A stretch of 28,720 bases of DNA from an uncultured Collinsella sp. (GCA_959606065.1 CAUHHV010000025.1:1-28720), one strand, 5' to 3'. Positions 14,296 through 22,542 are shown, counted from the stretch's first letter. Notes: a model not told the origin generated them from the letters alone. Translations and numbers: made by a program.

Positions 14296-15708
14296 ATGGA
14301 CGCAACCGCAATTATCCTCGCCGCCGGCGAGGGCACCCGCATGAAGTCGAACCACTGCAAGGTTTCGCACAAAATCCTGGGCAAGCCCATGGTTCAGTGG
14401 ATCGTCGACGCCACCATCAAGGCCGGCTGCAGCCGCGTCGTGGTCGTCATCGGCAGCCACGCCGACGAGATGCGCGCCCTCATCGATGGCGCCTACGCCA
14501 ACAGCGCCACCAAGGTCGAGTGCGTCGAGCAGACCGAGCGCCTGGGCACCGGCCACGCCGTAAAGGTCGCGCTCGAGGCCTGCGGCATCACGCAAGGCCC
14601 CGTCGTCGTGCTCAACGGCGACCTGCCGCTCATCACCGCCGACACCGTCGCCAAGTTCGCGCAAACCGTCGCCACCGGCGAGCTCGCCTGCACCGTCATG
14701 ACCATGACCCCGCCCGATCCTTTCGGCTACGGCCGCATCAAGCTGGGCGCCGATGGTCAGATCGAGCGCATCATCGAGCAGAAGGACTGCACGCCCGAGC
14801 AGGCCGCCACGCTGCTGGAGTGCAACGCCGGCTGCTACGCATTTGACGGCACGCAGCTCGCCGCCCACATCAACGAGATCGGCAACGACAACGCGCAATC
14901 CGAGTACTACCTGCCCGACATGCTCGAGATCCTCAAAGGCCACGGCCAGGCTGTCTCCATCTTCCACTGCGACGACTACCGCGACGGCCTGGGCGTCAAC
15001 AGCCGCATCCAGCTCGCACAGCTCACCGCCATCGCGCGCGACCGCATCAACGAGCACTGGATGGCCGAGGGCGTTACCTTCATCGACCCCACACAGGCCT
15101 GGATCGGCCCCGATGCCGTTATCGGCCGCGATACCGTCGTGTGGCCGCAGACGCACCTGATCGGCCACGTCACCGTGGGCGAGGAGTGCCAGCTCGGTCC
15201 CAACAGCCGCCTCACCGACACCACCGTCGGCAGCGGCTGCACCATCGATGAGACCATCGCCATTGAGGCCGTCATCGAGAACGGCGTCGACTGCGGCCCG
15301 CGCGCCTACCTGCGCCCGGGCACCCACATGCTCGACGGCTCCAAGGCCGGCACGCACGTGGAGATCAAGAAGTCCACGATCGGCGAGGGTTCCAAGGTGC
15401 CCCACCTGTCCTACATCGGCGACACCACCATGGGCTCCGGCGTCAACGTGGGCGCGGGCTCCATCACCTGCAACTACGATGGCGTGCACAAGCACAAGAC
15501 CGTCATCGGCAAGGACGCCTTCATTGGCTCCGACACCATGATGGTCGCGCCCGCCCAGATCGGCGACGGTGCACTCGTGGCCGCCGGCTCCGTCATCACC
15601 GAGCCGGTCCCGGCAGACGCGCTCGGTCTGGGCCGCGCCCGTCAGGTAAATATTGAGGGCTGGGCCGCCGATTACCGCCGCCGCCTGCACGAGGACGACG
15701 AGGTATAA
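14296..15708 (+). CDS. glmU: Bifunctional UDP-GlcNAc pyrophosphorylase / glucosamine-1-phosphate acetyltransferase
   Basis: A 470-residue cytosolic enzyme that acetylates glucosamine-1-phosphate and then forms UDP-N-acetylglucosamine, the precursor of peptidoglycan. The N-terminal nucleotidyltransferase has LAAGEGTRMK (8-17), LNGDLPL and GYGRI. The C-terminal left-handed beta helix has the hexapeptide repeats, RLRPG-like YLRPGTH, the catalytic histidine in VPHLSYIGD, and GAGSITCNYDG. AGGAG lies six bases before the ATG at 14296; earlier in-frame starts would run into ecfT's upstream region. It heads the conserved glmU-prs-pth run and ends at its own terminator. Confidence 0.97.
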   Translation: MDATAIILAAGEGTRMKSNHCKVSHKILGKPMVQWIVDATIKAGCSRVVVVIGSHADEMRALIDGAYANSATKVECVEQTERLGTGHAVKVALEACGITQGPVVVLNGDLPLITADTVAKFAQTVATGELACTVMTMTPPDPFGYGRIKLGADGQIERIIEQKDCTPEQAATLLECNAGCYAFDGTQLAAHINEIGNDNAQSEYYLPDMLEILKGHGQAVSIFHCDDYRDGLGVNSRIQLAQLTAIARDRINEHWMAEGVTFIDPTQAWIGPDAVIGRDTVVWPQTHLIGHVTVGEECQLGPNSRLTDTTVGSGCTIDETIAIEAVIENGVDCGPRAYLRPGTHMLDGSKAGTHVEIKKSTIGEGSKVPHLSYIGDTTMGSGVNVGAGSITCNYDGVHKHKTVIGKDAFIGSDTMMVAPAQIGDGALVAAGSVITEPVPADALGLGRARQVNIEGWAADYRRRLHEDDEV

Positions 15709-15723
15709 CGTTTTACCAAGCAC

Positions 15724-15757
15724 AAAAGGAGCTGCTCCATGGGGGCGGCTCCTTTTT
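15724..15757 (+). terminator. glmU terminator
   Basis: A stem of 9 bp (724-732 with 748-756 of the 15 kb block, arm AAAAGGAGC) extended by further pairs, ending in a run of five T residues. It starts 16 bases after the stop codon. Confidence 0.85.
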
Positions 15758-15848
15758 CTATCGTGACCTGCGCAACCGGATGAGTGGTCGGTTCGTGTCC
15801 GTTGGCGGTAAAGACGTTATCAAGACCCGATAAACCCCGCCGCGCGGT

Positions 15849-15854
15849 TACAAT
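15849..15854 (+). promoter_or_regulatory. Candidate -10 box of prs
   Basis: TACAAT, 46 bases before the prs start codon and after the glmU terminator, the same hexamer as in the candidate coaX promoter. No clear -35 box. Confidence 0.3.
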
Positions 15855-15900
15855 GCAACAAGGCATCTATATGGCATTCGATGTATAAAGGAGAAGGGTA

Positions 15901-16887
15901 ATGCCGATTAATGATCCCGAGAAGTCGGAGAATATGCGCAAGTCCATCCGCGTGTATTCCGGTTCCTCCAACCGTCCCCTCGCTCAGAAGATTGCTGAGT
16001 ACCTTGGGGTCGAGCTTTCGGGCCTTACGCTAAAGCAGTTCGCCAATGGTGAGATTTACGCCCGCTACGACGAGACCGTCCGCGGCGCCGACGTCTTCCT
16101 GATTCAGTCCGTGGCCGGCGGCAACGTCAACGACATGCTCATGGAGCTGCTCATCGCCACCGACGCTGCCAAGCGCGCATCCGCCCGCTCCATCACCGCC
16201 GTTATCACCCACTACGGCTATGCCCGCCAGGACCGCAAGGCCGGCCCGCGCGAGCCCATCACCGCCCGCCTCGTCGCCAACCTGCTCGAGCGTGCCGGCG
16301 TCGACCGCATCATCACCCTCGACCTGCACCAGGGCCAGATCCAGGGCTTCTTCGATATCCCGGTTAACCACCTGTCCGCACTGCCGCTATTTGGTCAGTA
16401 CTACAACGACATGCACTTCGACACCGACAACCTGGTTGTCGTCTCCCCCGACGTGGGTCGCGCCAAGGCCGCCAAGAAGCTGTCCGACATGCTCGGCTGC
16501 GACCTGGCCATCGCCCACAAGGGCCGTCCGCGCCACAACGCCGCCGAGGTCATGGGCATCATCGGTGACATCAAGGGCAAGACCTGCATCATCAACGACG
16601 ACATGATCGACACTGCTGGCACCCTGTGCGCCAACGTCAAGGAGCTCAAGGCTATGGGCGCCGGCGACATCTACGTCTGCGCCACCCACGGCATCTTCTC
16701 CGGTCCGGCCATCGAGCGCCTGAACGATGCCCCCATCGTCGAGTGCGTCGTCACCGACGCCATCCCCGTCGAGGTCGGCGGCAAGATCAAGACTATCTCG
16801 GTCGCCGAGGAGTTCGCTCAGGCCATCTCCGCCGTTTACCACGAGGAGCCCGTCTCCACGCTCGTCGGCGGCGACTTCGCGCTGTAG
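15901..16887 (+). CDS. prs: Ribose-phosphate pyrophosphokinase
   Basis: Makes PRPP from ribose-5-phosphate and ATP, feeding purine, pyrimidine, histidine and NAD synthesis. The 328-residue protein is close to the family's usual length (about 310-320) with a short extra N terminus before KSIRVYSGSSN. Motifs: FANGE and YARYDETVRG in the flexible region, the PRPP synthase signature DLHQGQIQGFFDIP, KGRPRHN, and the PRPP-binding loop DDMIDTAGTL. AGGAG lies ten bases before the ATG at 15901; a second ATG at codon 12 is possible. It sits between glmU and pth, a widespread order. Confidence 0.97.
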   Translation: MPINDPEKSENMRKSIRVYSGSSNRPLAQKIAEYLGVELSGLTLKQFANGEIYARYDETVRGADVFLIQSVAGGNVNDMLMELLIATDAAKRASARSITAVITHYGYARQDRKAGPREPITARLVANLLERAGVDRIITLDLHQGQIQGFFDIPVNHLSALPLFGQYYNDMHFDTDNLVVVSPDVGRAKAAKKLSDMLGCDLAIAHKGRPRHNAAEVMGIIGDIKGKTCIINDDMIDTAGTLCANVKELKAMGAGDIYVCATHGIFSGPAIERLNDAPIVECVVTDAIPVEVGGKIKTISVAEEFAQAISAVYHEEPVSTLVGGDFAL

Positions 16888-16915
16888 TCGCATCGTCCTT
16901 GCAACCCGGCGCATC

Positions 16916-16993
16916 GCCGTCGGAACAGAAGAAACCCCCGCGCTCCCCCTTGCTTCGCAAAGGTCGCGCGGGGGTTTCTTCTGTTCCGACGGC
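16916..16993. terminator. Very long perfect hairpin after prs
   Basis: A perfect 27-bp stem (16916-16942 with 16967-16993) with a 24-base loop that itself can pair TTGC with GCAA. The inner part, GAAACCCCCGCG with its complement, resembles a terminator, but no T tract follows on either side. It probably ends prs transcription and may be a repeat element. Confidence 0.7.
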
Positions 16994-17111
16994 TCGCTCT
17001 GCCGCGGCCGCGCTTTTGTCTGGTGGGATTTCGCTGAAGCAAAGCCTCGCCTTCGGCGGGCGTGGTAGCCTTTGTCGTTGATTAAACTTTTTATGTAACG
17101 GAAGGACAAAT

Positions 17112-17741
17112 ATGGCAGCTGCACAGCCGCTTAAGATTCGCATGGTTGCCGGGCTTGGCAACCCTGGCGAGGAATATGCCGAGACCCGCCACAACGCCGG
17201 CTTTAAGGCAATCGACGAGCTGGCCCGTCAGGCCGGCGTCACGTACTGGAAAAACCAAGCAGGCGCCGAGGTCGCGCTCATCAATATCAACGATGCTGAG
17301 GAAGAGGGTGGCAAGCGCCAGATTGTGCTGGTCAAGCCGCAGTCGTACATGAATACCTCGGGCGGCCCCATCTCCAAGCTCTGTCGCGAGTACAAGATCA
17401 AGGCCGAGGAGCTGCTCGTAATCCACGACGAGCTCGATATTCCCGCCGGCGACGTGCGTGTTAAGGTGGGCGGCGGCCATGCCGGTCACAACGGCCTGCG
17501 TTCCATCATCGACAAGATGGGCAGCCGCGACTTCAGCCGCATCCGCACCGGCATCGGCAACCCTCCCGGCAAGATGGCCGTCGCCGACTACGTTCTTAAG
17601 CAGCTGCGCGCCCGCGAGGCCGAGGATTTCCAGGACACCTGCGCCCGCGCGGCCGACGCCGCCGGCCTGGCGATCGTGCACGGCGTGGTCTATGCCCGCG
17701 ACCACGTCAACGGTGCCGCCTCCGCCAACGGCAAGCACTAA
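17112..17741 (+). CDS. pth: Peptidyl-tRNA hydrolase
   Basis: Recycles tRNA by cleaving peptidyl-tRNA released from stalled ribosomes. The 209 residues match the bacterial Pth family (about 190-210). Motifs: AGLGNPG (13-19), the catalytic histidine H27 in TRHNAGF, KPQSYMNTSG, HDELDIPAG with the catalytic aspartate, and GGGHAGHNGLRS. A small acidic insertion (INDAEEEGGKR) lies near residue 60. GGAAGGA lies upstream of the ATG at 17112. It follows prs after a large hairpin, so it may have its own promoter. Confidence 0.97.
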   Translation: MAAAQPLKIRMVAGLGNPGEEYAETRHNAGFKAIDELARQAGVTYWKNQAGAEVALININDAEEEGGKRQIVLVKPQSYMNTSGGPISKLCREYKIKAEELLVIHDELDIPAGDVRVKVGGGHAGHNGLRSIIDKMGSRDFSRIRTGIGNPPGKMAVADYVLKQLRAREAEDFQDTCARAADAAGLAIVHGVVYARDHVNGAASANGKH

Positions 17742-17752
17742 AACCTACCATT

Positions 17753-17933
17753 TAGGGACAGGTTTATTTTGGCAGGTTTTATATGCGGAAACGCCGCGGA
17801 TGCCGCGTCGCAATAAACCCTGTGCCGCCATACATATGCAACGCTCCAAAGGGGGCCGGCCTCACCGAAGCGCGAGGCCGGCCCCCTTTGCCGTTTTACC
17901 TGATAAAACCGACCAAAATAAACCTCTCCCCCT
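17753..17933. repeat. Inverted repeat of the GGGACAG type between pth and nfnA
   Basis: AGGGACAGGTTTATTTTGG near 17754 and its near complement around 17903-17933 (read on the minus strand as AGGGGGAGAGGTTTATTTTGG) form arms of about 30 bases. Between them lies the 16-bp hairpin at 17848-17889. Further ATAAACC copies lie inside (17813) and just outside (17951). Confidence 0.8.
17848..17889 (+). terminator. Strong GC-rich hairpin, probable pth terminator
   Basis: A perfect 16-bp stem (17848-17863 with 17874-17889, arm AAAGGGGGCCGGCCTC) with a 10-base loop. TTT ends the stem, followed by GCCGTTTT. It sits at the middle of the inverted repeat 17753-17933. Confidence 0.65.
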
Positions 17934-18001
17934 TTGGTAGGCCAAAGTGGATAAACCCTGCTCCCAACAGCCGAAGACACACGTAAGCGACATGTCCATG
18001 A

Positions 18002-18010
18002 GGGTATAAT
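18002..18010 (+). promoter_or_regulatory. Candidate -10 promoter element of nfnA-nfnB
   Basis: A perfect TATAAT (18005-18010) preceded by GGG, about 105 bases before the nfnA start. No good -35 box is visible. The predicted leader contains a partial hairpin around 18017-18049 (ACCGTA/TACGGT with inner GCACA/TGTGC) followed by TTTTATT, which could act as an attenuator; that role is speculative. Confidence 0.45.
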
Positions 18011-18115
18011 TTGCACCGTATGTCTGCACAACGCCTGTGCGCGTACGGTTTTATTCGGGCTACCGTCCATTTCCGTGGAGGCACGGTTCGGCGGCCCTAA
18101 CAAGAGAGGGGTTCT

Positions 18116-18955
18116 ATGTATAAGATCCTGGAGAAGACGCAGTTCTCGGAGAAGGTGTTCAAGTTCCGCATCGAGGCGCCTGCAATCGCCAAGCATGCGC
18201 ACGCTGGACAGTTCCTCATGGTTCGCGCCAACGAGACGGGCGAGCGCGTCCCGTTTACCCTGGCCGGCTGGAACGGTGACGAGGGCTGGGTCGAGTTCAT
18301 CTTCATGGTGATCGGCAAGACCACCGAGATGCTGTCCACCTACGAGGCCGGCGAGTCGCTGCGCGACGTCGTGGGCCCGCTGGGCGTTCCCACCGAGATG
18401 GCTGAGGGCCCCTGCGCCGTCATTGGCGGCGGCGTCGGCCTGGCAATTGCCTTCCCGGTCGCCAAGCACCTGGTCGAGACCGGCCACGAGGTGCACGCCA
18501 TCATGGGCGCCCGCACCAAGGACCTCCTACTCATGGAGGACCAGTTCCGCGAGCTCCTCGACGAGGACCACATCCACATCACTACCGATGACGGTTCCTA
18601 CGGCGAGCAGGGCGTTGTCACCGCTCCGCTGGAGCGCCTGCTGCAGGACAAGGCCGTGAGCCAGGTCTTCTGCGTCGGCCCCGTTCCGATGATGAAGTTC
18701 TCGACCCTCACCGCCCAGAAGTACGACACCCCCATCACCGCGTCGCTCAACCCCATCATGGTTGACGGCACCGGCATGTGCGGCTGCTGCCGCGTCGAGG
18801 TGGGCGGCGTGACCAAGTTCGCTTGCGTCGACGGCCCCGACTTCGATGCCACCCTGGTCGACTGGGATGACCTTCGTGCCCGCCAGGCCGCTTACCGTTC
18901 CGAAGAGGGCGAGTCCCTCAAGGCCTATGAGGAAAAGAGCTGCGCATGCCACTAG
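18116..18955 (+). CDS. nfnA: Ferredoxin:NADP oxidoreductase small subunit (NfnA / SudB-like)
   Basis: A 279-residue FAD- and NAD-binding subunit with a 2Fe-2S site, of the PyrK/NfnA family. Residues 1-95 form the FAD-binding barrel (VPFTLAG near 45-51), 100-195 the NAD-binding domain (VIGGGVGLA, 102-110; FCVGPVPMM), and VDGTGMCGCC (216-225) with C237 is the cluster-binding segment. Together with the large subunit it forms a bifurcating NADH-dependent ferredoxin:NADP+ oxidoreductase or the small partner of a glutamate synthase-like enzyme. The stop overlaps the next start by ten bases. The start has AGAGAGGGG upstream. Assigning Nfn rather than sulfide dehydrogenase rests on the partner gene. 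Confidence 0.85.
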   Translation: MYKILEKTQFSEKVFKFRIEAPAIAKHAHAGQFLMVRANETGERVPFTLAGWNGDEGWVEFIFMVIGKTTEMLSTYEAGESLRDVVGPLGVPTEMAEGPCAVIGGGVGLAIAFPVAKHLVETGHEVHAIMGARTKDLLLMEDQFRELLDEDHIHITTDDGSYGEQGVVTAPLERLLQDKAVSQVFCVGPVPMMKFSTLTAQKYDTPITASLNPIMVDGTGMCGCCRVEVGGVTKFACVDGPDFDATLVDWDDLRARQAAYRSEEGESLKAYEEKSCACH

Positions 18956-20355
18956 TTAACGGTCGTTTCGTTGCCGATATGAAGTCGCCCCGCACCCCCG
19001 ATAACGAGGAGCCGGCTGCCGAGCGCGCCTGCGACTTCCGCCCCGTCGACAAGGGCTTCACCGAGGAGATGGCGCTGGCCGAGGCCGAGCGCTGCCTCAA
19101 CTGCAAGAAGCCGTTCTGTGTTGAGGGCTGCCCCGTCAACATCAACATTCCCCGCTTTATCGAGCAGATCCGCGCGAAGGACTTCGGCGGCGCTCTCGAT
19201 ACCATCCGCGAGGACTCCATGCTTCCCGCCATCTGCGGCCGCGTCTGCCCGCAGGAGAACCAGTGCGAGGGCAAGTGCATCCGTGGTAAGAAGTCCGAGC
19301 CCGTGGCCATCGGCCAGCTCGAGCGCTTCCTGGGTGATCGCCCCGAGCTCGCTTCCACGCCCAAGATGGCTCCCAAGAACGGCAAGAAGGTCGCCGTCGT
19401 CGGCTCCGGCCCGTCCGGCATCACCTGCGCCGGCGAGCTCGCCCGCAACGGCTTTGACGTTACCGTCTTTGAGGCCTTCTTTACCGGCGGCGGCGTGCTG
19501 GTCTACGGCATCCCCGAGTTCCGTCTGCCCAAGGCAGTCGTCAAGCGCGAGATTGACGGCCTGGAGGACATGGGTGTCAAGTTTGAGTACAACTCCGTCG
19601 TGGGCAACATGGCCACGGCCGAGGAGCTGTTCGAGCAGGGCTTCGACGCCATCTACGTGGCGACCGGCGCTGGCCTGCCCAAGTTCCTCAACGTCCCCGG
19701 CGAGAACCTGCCCAACGTCTTCTTCGCGAACGAGTACCTCACCCGCGTGAACCTGATGAAGGCCAACAAGTTCCCCGAGTACGACACCCCCACCAAGCAC
19801 GGCAAGAACGTCGTTGTCTTTGGTGGCGGCAACGTGGCTATGGACGCCGTCCGTACCGCCAAGCGTCTGGGCGCCGAGCACGCCATCATCGCCTACCGTC
19901 GTACCGAGGACGAGATGCCCTGCCGTCGTGCCGAGCTGCACCACGCCAAGGCCGAGGGCGTCGAGGTTCTGCCGCTCGTTTCCCCGCTCGAGTTTGTCGC
20001 TGGCGAGGACGGCTCCGTGTGCGCCGTCAAGGTCCAGAAGATGGAGCTCGGCGAGCCCGATGAGTCCGGCCGTCGTCGCCCGGTGCCCATCGAGGGCGCC
20101 ATCGAGGAGATTCCCTGCGACGTCGCAATCTCGGCTATCGGTACCAACGCCAACCCCTTCGCAAAGAAGATCGGCGGCAAGATGGAGCTCAACAAGTGGG
20201 GCTACATCGTCGCCGACGAGGAGACCGGCCAGACCACCGATCCCCGCATCTGGGCCGGCGGCGACATCGTCACCGGTGCCGCTACGGTCATTCTGGCGAT
20301 GGGCGCCGGCAAGAAGGCCGCCGCTTCCATCACCAAGAGCCTGCTGGGCGAGTAA
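18946..20355 (+). CDS. nfnB: NADPH-dependent glutamate synthase-like / NfnB large subunit
   Basis: A 469-residue flavoprotein with two 4Fe-4S clusters. The N-terminal ferredoxin-like domain has C50, C53, C58, C62 and C97, C101, C107, C111. The FAD motif is GSGPSG (153-158), followed by GGGVLVYGIPEFRLPK, and the NADP-binding motif is VFGGGNVAMDAVRTAKR; AGGDIVTGAATVILAMGAG closes the FAD site. The family includes the small subunit of glutamate synthase and NfnB; the adjacent, overlapping nfnA supports the electron-bifurcating Nfn complex, which in anaerobes balances NADH, NADPH and reduced ferredoxin. No large glutamate synthase subunit is nearby. Confidence 0.87.
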   Translation: MPLVNGRFVADMKSPRTPDNEEPAAERACDFRPVDKGFTEEMALAEAERCLNCKKPFCVEGCPVNINIPRFIEQIRAKDFGGALDTIREDSMLPAICGRVCPQENQCEGKCIRGKKSEPVAIGQLERFLGDRPELASTPKMAPKNGKKVAVVGSGPSGITCAGELARNGFDVTVFEAFFTGGGVLVYGIPEFRLPKAVVKREIDGLEDMGVKFEYNSVVGNMATAEELFEQGFDAIYVATGAGLPKFLNVPGENLPNVFFANEYLTRVNLMKANKFPEYDTPTKHGKNVVVFGGGNVAMDAVRTAKRLGAEHAIIAYRRTEDEMPCRRAELHHAKAEGVEVLPLVSPLEFVAGEDGSVCAVKVQKMELGEPDESGRRRPVPIEGAIEEIPCDVAISAIGTNANPFAKKIGGKMELNKWGYIVADEETGQTTDPRIWAGGDIVTGAATVILAMGAGKKAAASITKSLLGE

Positions 20356-20383
20356 TCACCTACAGCGTTAGCCATCAAACGGC

Positions 20384-20421
20384 AAAGTCCCCGTCGAGCA
20401 CACGCCCGGCGGGGACTTTTT
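20384..20421 (+). terminator. nfnB terminator
   Basis: A 10-bp outer stem (AAAGTCCCCG with CGGGGACTTT) extended by inner pairs, ending in a run of five T residues, 28 bases after the nfnB stop. Confidence 0.85.
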
Positions 20422-20437
20422 CTATGCCGATCGCCCT

Positions 20438-20475
20438 ACCACCGCAAAGGTGCCTGTCCCCCTTGCGGTGGTTTT
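20438..20475 (+). repeat. GGGGACAG-type hairpin between nfnB and the kinase-like gene
   Basis: A 10-bp stem (ACCACCGCAA/TTGCGGTGGT, 20438-20447 with 20463-20472) whose loop contains CCTGTCCCCC, followed by TTTT. It may add a second stop for nfnB and lies seven bases from the convergent kinase-like gene. The loop motif recurs elsewhere in the window. Confidence 0.7.
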
Positions 20476-20481
20476 GGTCGG

Positions 20482-21105
20482 CTAGTCTTCGAGCTGCGCC
20501 ACTTTGTAGCGGTAGGCAGCGGCGATGACGTCCTTGCAGCCTTCGCGGCCCAGCTTGGCGCGGTTGACGACGATGTCCTTACCGCTCGTCATCTTCCACT
20601 TGCCGGCGCTGTAGCGCTTGTAGAACGCCTCGCGCGCCTTCTGCTGCTGCTTGACCAGCTTGGCGCCCTTCTTCTTGTTAAGACCACGCTTCTTGCGCAC
20701 GATCTCGACGCGGTCCTCAAAGGGAGCGGTCACCAACACGGCAATGTGGCTGGGGTTGTTGCGCAGCAGGTAATCGGACAGACGGCCTTCGATAATGCAG
20801 CTCTCGGTCTCGCCCAGATCCAAAATCACCTGGCTCATCTTTTGGAACAACTTATCCGAGTACGAACGCGCATCGTAGCGGTCGGGCAGAAACGCCATGT
20901 TCTCCACGGCCAGACGCTCATCATAGGCGGCCATCTTATCGAGCGACTCGCCCGCGCGCAGCGACGCACGTACCAGCAGCTCGTTATCGTACAGCGGAAT
21001 CCCCAACTCGTCGGCAAGCATGCGGCCAATCTCGTGGCCCTCGGCGCCAAAGTCGCGCGCGATGGTAATGACCACAGGATTCTTCTTATTCTCCAGATCG
21101 CTCAT
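20482..21105 (-). CDS. Cytidylate kinase-like protein
   Basis: A 207-residue protein of the cytidylate-kinase-like family (Pfam Cytidylate_kin2). The N terminus reads VITIARDFGAEGHEIGRMLA, the family's modified P-loop, followed by LGIPLYDNELL; a basic segment near residue 150 (KKRGLNKKKGAK) forms the probable lid. Paralogues of this kind occur beside transporters and regulators, and their substrate is usually unknown, so this should not be equated with Cmk. The start at 21105 has GAAAGGAA upstream; the frame extends upstream through a repeat hairpin. It follows the amino-acid transporter genes on the same strand after 48 bases. Confidence 0.85.
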   Translation of the reverse strand: MSDLENKKNPVVITIARDFGAEGHEIGRMLADELGIPLYDNELLVRASLRAGESLDKMAAYDERLAVENMAFLPDRYDARSYSDKLFQKMSQVILDLGETESCIIEGRLSDYLLRNNPSHIAVLVTAPFEDRVEIVRKKRGLNKKKGAKLVKQQQKAREAFYKRYSAGKWKMTSGKDIVVNRAKLGREGCKDVIAAAYRYKVAQLED

Positions 21106-21121
21106 CGCGATTCCTTTCTCT

Positions 21122-21152
21122 ATGTGACAAAGGGGCTGTCCCTTTGCCACAT
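21122..21152. repeat. Short GGGACAG-type hairpin after the permease gene
   Basis: Arms ATGTGaCAAAGGG (21122-21134) and CCCTTTGcCACAT (21140-21152) pair with one mismatch around GCTGT. On the minus strand it contains AAAGGGACAGCCCC, part of the dispersed family. It lies directly after the stop of the last transporter gene and could limit read-through. Confidence 0.75.
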
Positions 21153-21153
21153 T

Positions 21154-21792
21154 CTACGCTGCCACCATTCGCCTCTGATATGCGCGAACCAGCAGCGAGA
21201 TACCAAAGTTGAGCACAAAGTACATCGCAAACACCAGGCCGTAGAGCATAAGCACCTGCGACAGGTCGATCGCGTGGGCCATCACCACGTTTGCCGTGTA
21301 CATGAGCTCGGCCACGTTAATGCCCGAAAGATACGAGCTGTCCTTAATGACGGTCGTGCACTGGCTAAACAGCGCCGGAATGATCGTCTTAAACGTCTGC
21401 GGCAAAATGATGTAGCGCATGGTGGCAAAGAAGCCGAAGCCCTGGCTCTGCGCTGCCTCAAACTGGCCGCGCGGAATCGAGTTGAGGCCGCCGCGCACAA
21501 TCTCGGCCATAACAGCGCTGGTAAACAGCGTAAAGGCGATGGTCGAAATCACAATGTCCAAACCCTGCACCGTAAAGTAGATAAACAGGATCCACAGCAG
21601 GTTTGGCGTGCAACGGAACAGTTCGATATAGGCGCTCACCAAAATACGGAACGGGCGGGGCGCATAGCTCTTAACGAGCGCCAGCACCGTGCCAAAGATG
21701 AGCGAGAAAAAGATCGACAGCGCCGAGATCTCGATTGTCTTAACAAAGCCGCCCCAAATGTAGAGCAGGTTGGTCGCGTTGAAGATTTCCAT
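21154..21792 (-). CDS. Amino-acid ABC transporter permease (second)
   Basis: A 212-residue inner-membrane protein of the HisM/GlnP type with about five membrane segments. The coupling-helix region shows the ABC-permease EAA motif, here GQFEAAQSQGFGFFATMRYIILPQ split around residue 120, which docks on the ATPase. It starts three bases after the stop of the upstream permease gene and pairs with it to form the heterodimeric channel of a polar amino-acid importer. Confidence 0.93.
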   Translation of the reverse strand: MEIFNATNLLYIWGGFVKTIEISALSIFFSLIFGTVLALVKSYAPRPFRILVSAYIELFRCTPNLLWILFIYFTVQGLDIVISTIAFTLFTSAVMAEIVRGGLNSIPRGQFEAAQSQGFGFFATMRYIILPQTFKTIIPALFSQCTTVIKDSSYLSGINVAELMYTANVVMAHAIDLSQVLMLYGLVFAMYFVLNFGISLLVRAYQRRMVAA

Positions 21793-21795
21793 GCG

Positions 21796-22542
21796 CTAGG
21801 CCTCCTCTACGTTGTCGGGCCCCAGCTCGGCCAGGCTCACGCCGCGCGGACGCTCCTTGGAGCGGCGCTCGAGCCACTGCACCAGCATGGCGAGCGGAAA
21901 GCAGATGATGAAGTACATAAGGCAGCAGACGATGTATCCCTGCAGGTAACCGTACAGACTCACAAAGTTGTCGGAACGGTACATAAGGTCGCCGCCGGCC
22001 ACAAGCGCCAGCACCGACGTGTTCTTGACCAGGTTGAGTGCCTGGTTACACAGCGGCGGCAGAATGATCTTGAATGTCTGGGGCAGCACGATGTACCAGT
22101 ACGCCTGCGCACGGGTGAAGCCCTGGCTCTGGGCCGCCTCCATCTGACCGCGCGGAACCGCCTCGATACCAGTGCGGATGACCTCCGAAATGTAGGCCGC
22201 GTGATACAGGCCCACACCCAAGAAGCCCAGCACGAACGGCGCGATGCGCACCGGCTGATCGGCACCGGTTATGGCCTGCAAAAACTGCGGACCGGCCATG
22301 TACATAAAGAGCACCTGCACGGGCAACGGGGTGTTCTGGTAAAACTCCACGTACACGCGGCTTATGGCGCGCAGCACGCGCGAGCGAGTGGTAGAGAACA
22401 CGCCCAGCAGCGTGCCCAGTACCAGCGACAGCAGTAGACCGGCAACGACCACTTGCAGCGTCACGCCAAAGCCCTCCCAGAAGGGTCCCATATTTTGAAA
22501 TGTCGTCGACCAACGGTCGGCGTCAAATAATCCTTCGAGCAT
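21796..22542 (-). CDS. Amino-acid ABC transporter permease (first)
   Basis: A 248-residue membrane protein of the polar amino-acid permease family, with several hydrophobic segments and the EAA motif in GQMEAAQSQGFTRAQAYWYI. A loop near residues 85-110 (GPQFLQAITGADQPVRIAP) is typical of GlnP/GltJ-like proteins. The ATG at 22542 has AAGGAAGGA upstream; an upstream in-frame ATG at 22611 lies inside the preceding gene and lacks a site. It is the third gene in the order ATPase, binding protein, permease, permease. Confidence 0.93.
   Translation of the reverse strand: MLEGLFDADRWSTTFQNMGPFWEGFGVTLQVVVAGLLLSLVLGTLLGVFSTTRSRVLRAISRVYVEFYQNTPLPVQVLFMYMAGPQFLQAITGADQPVRIAPFVLGFLGVGLYHAAYISEVIRTGIEAVPRGQMEAAQSQGFTRAQAYWYIVLPQTFKIILPPLCNQALNLVKNTSVLALVAGGDLMYRSDNFVSLYGYLQGYIVCCLMYFIICFPLAMLVQWLERRSKERPRGVSLAELGPDNVEEA

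Noticed and set aside
14236..15723. Long minus-strand open frame opposite glmU (495 residues)
   Set aside because: Antisense shadow of glmU; composition is dominated by Asp, Gly, Val and Ala and no motif is visible.
18011..18115. Riboswitch in the nfnA leader
   Set aside because: Only a modest hairpin with an imperfect stem is visible, and it matches no riboswitch class that could be recognised by eye.
20746..22437. Plus-strand open frame of 563 residues across the kinase-like and permease genes
   Set aside because: It spans three real genes and their spacers in antisense and shows no domain.
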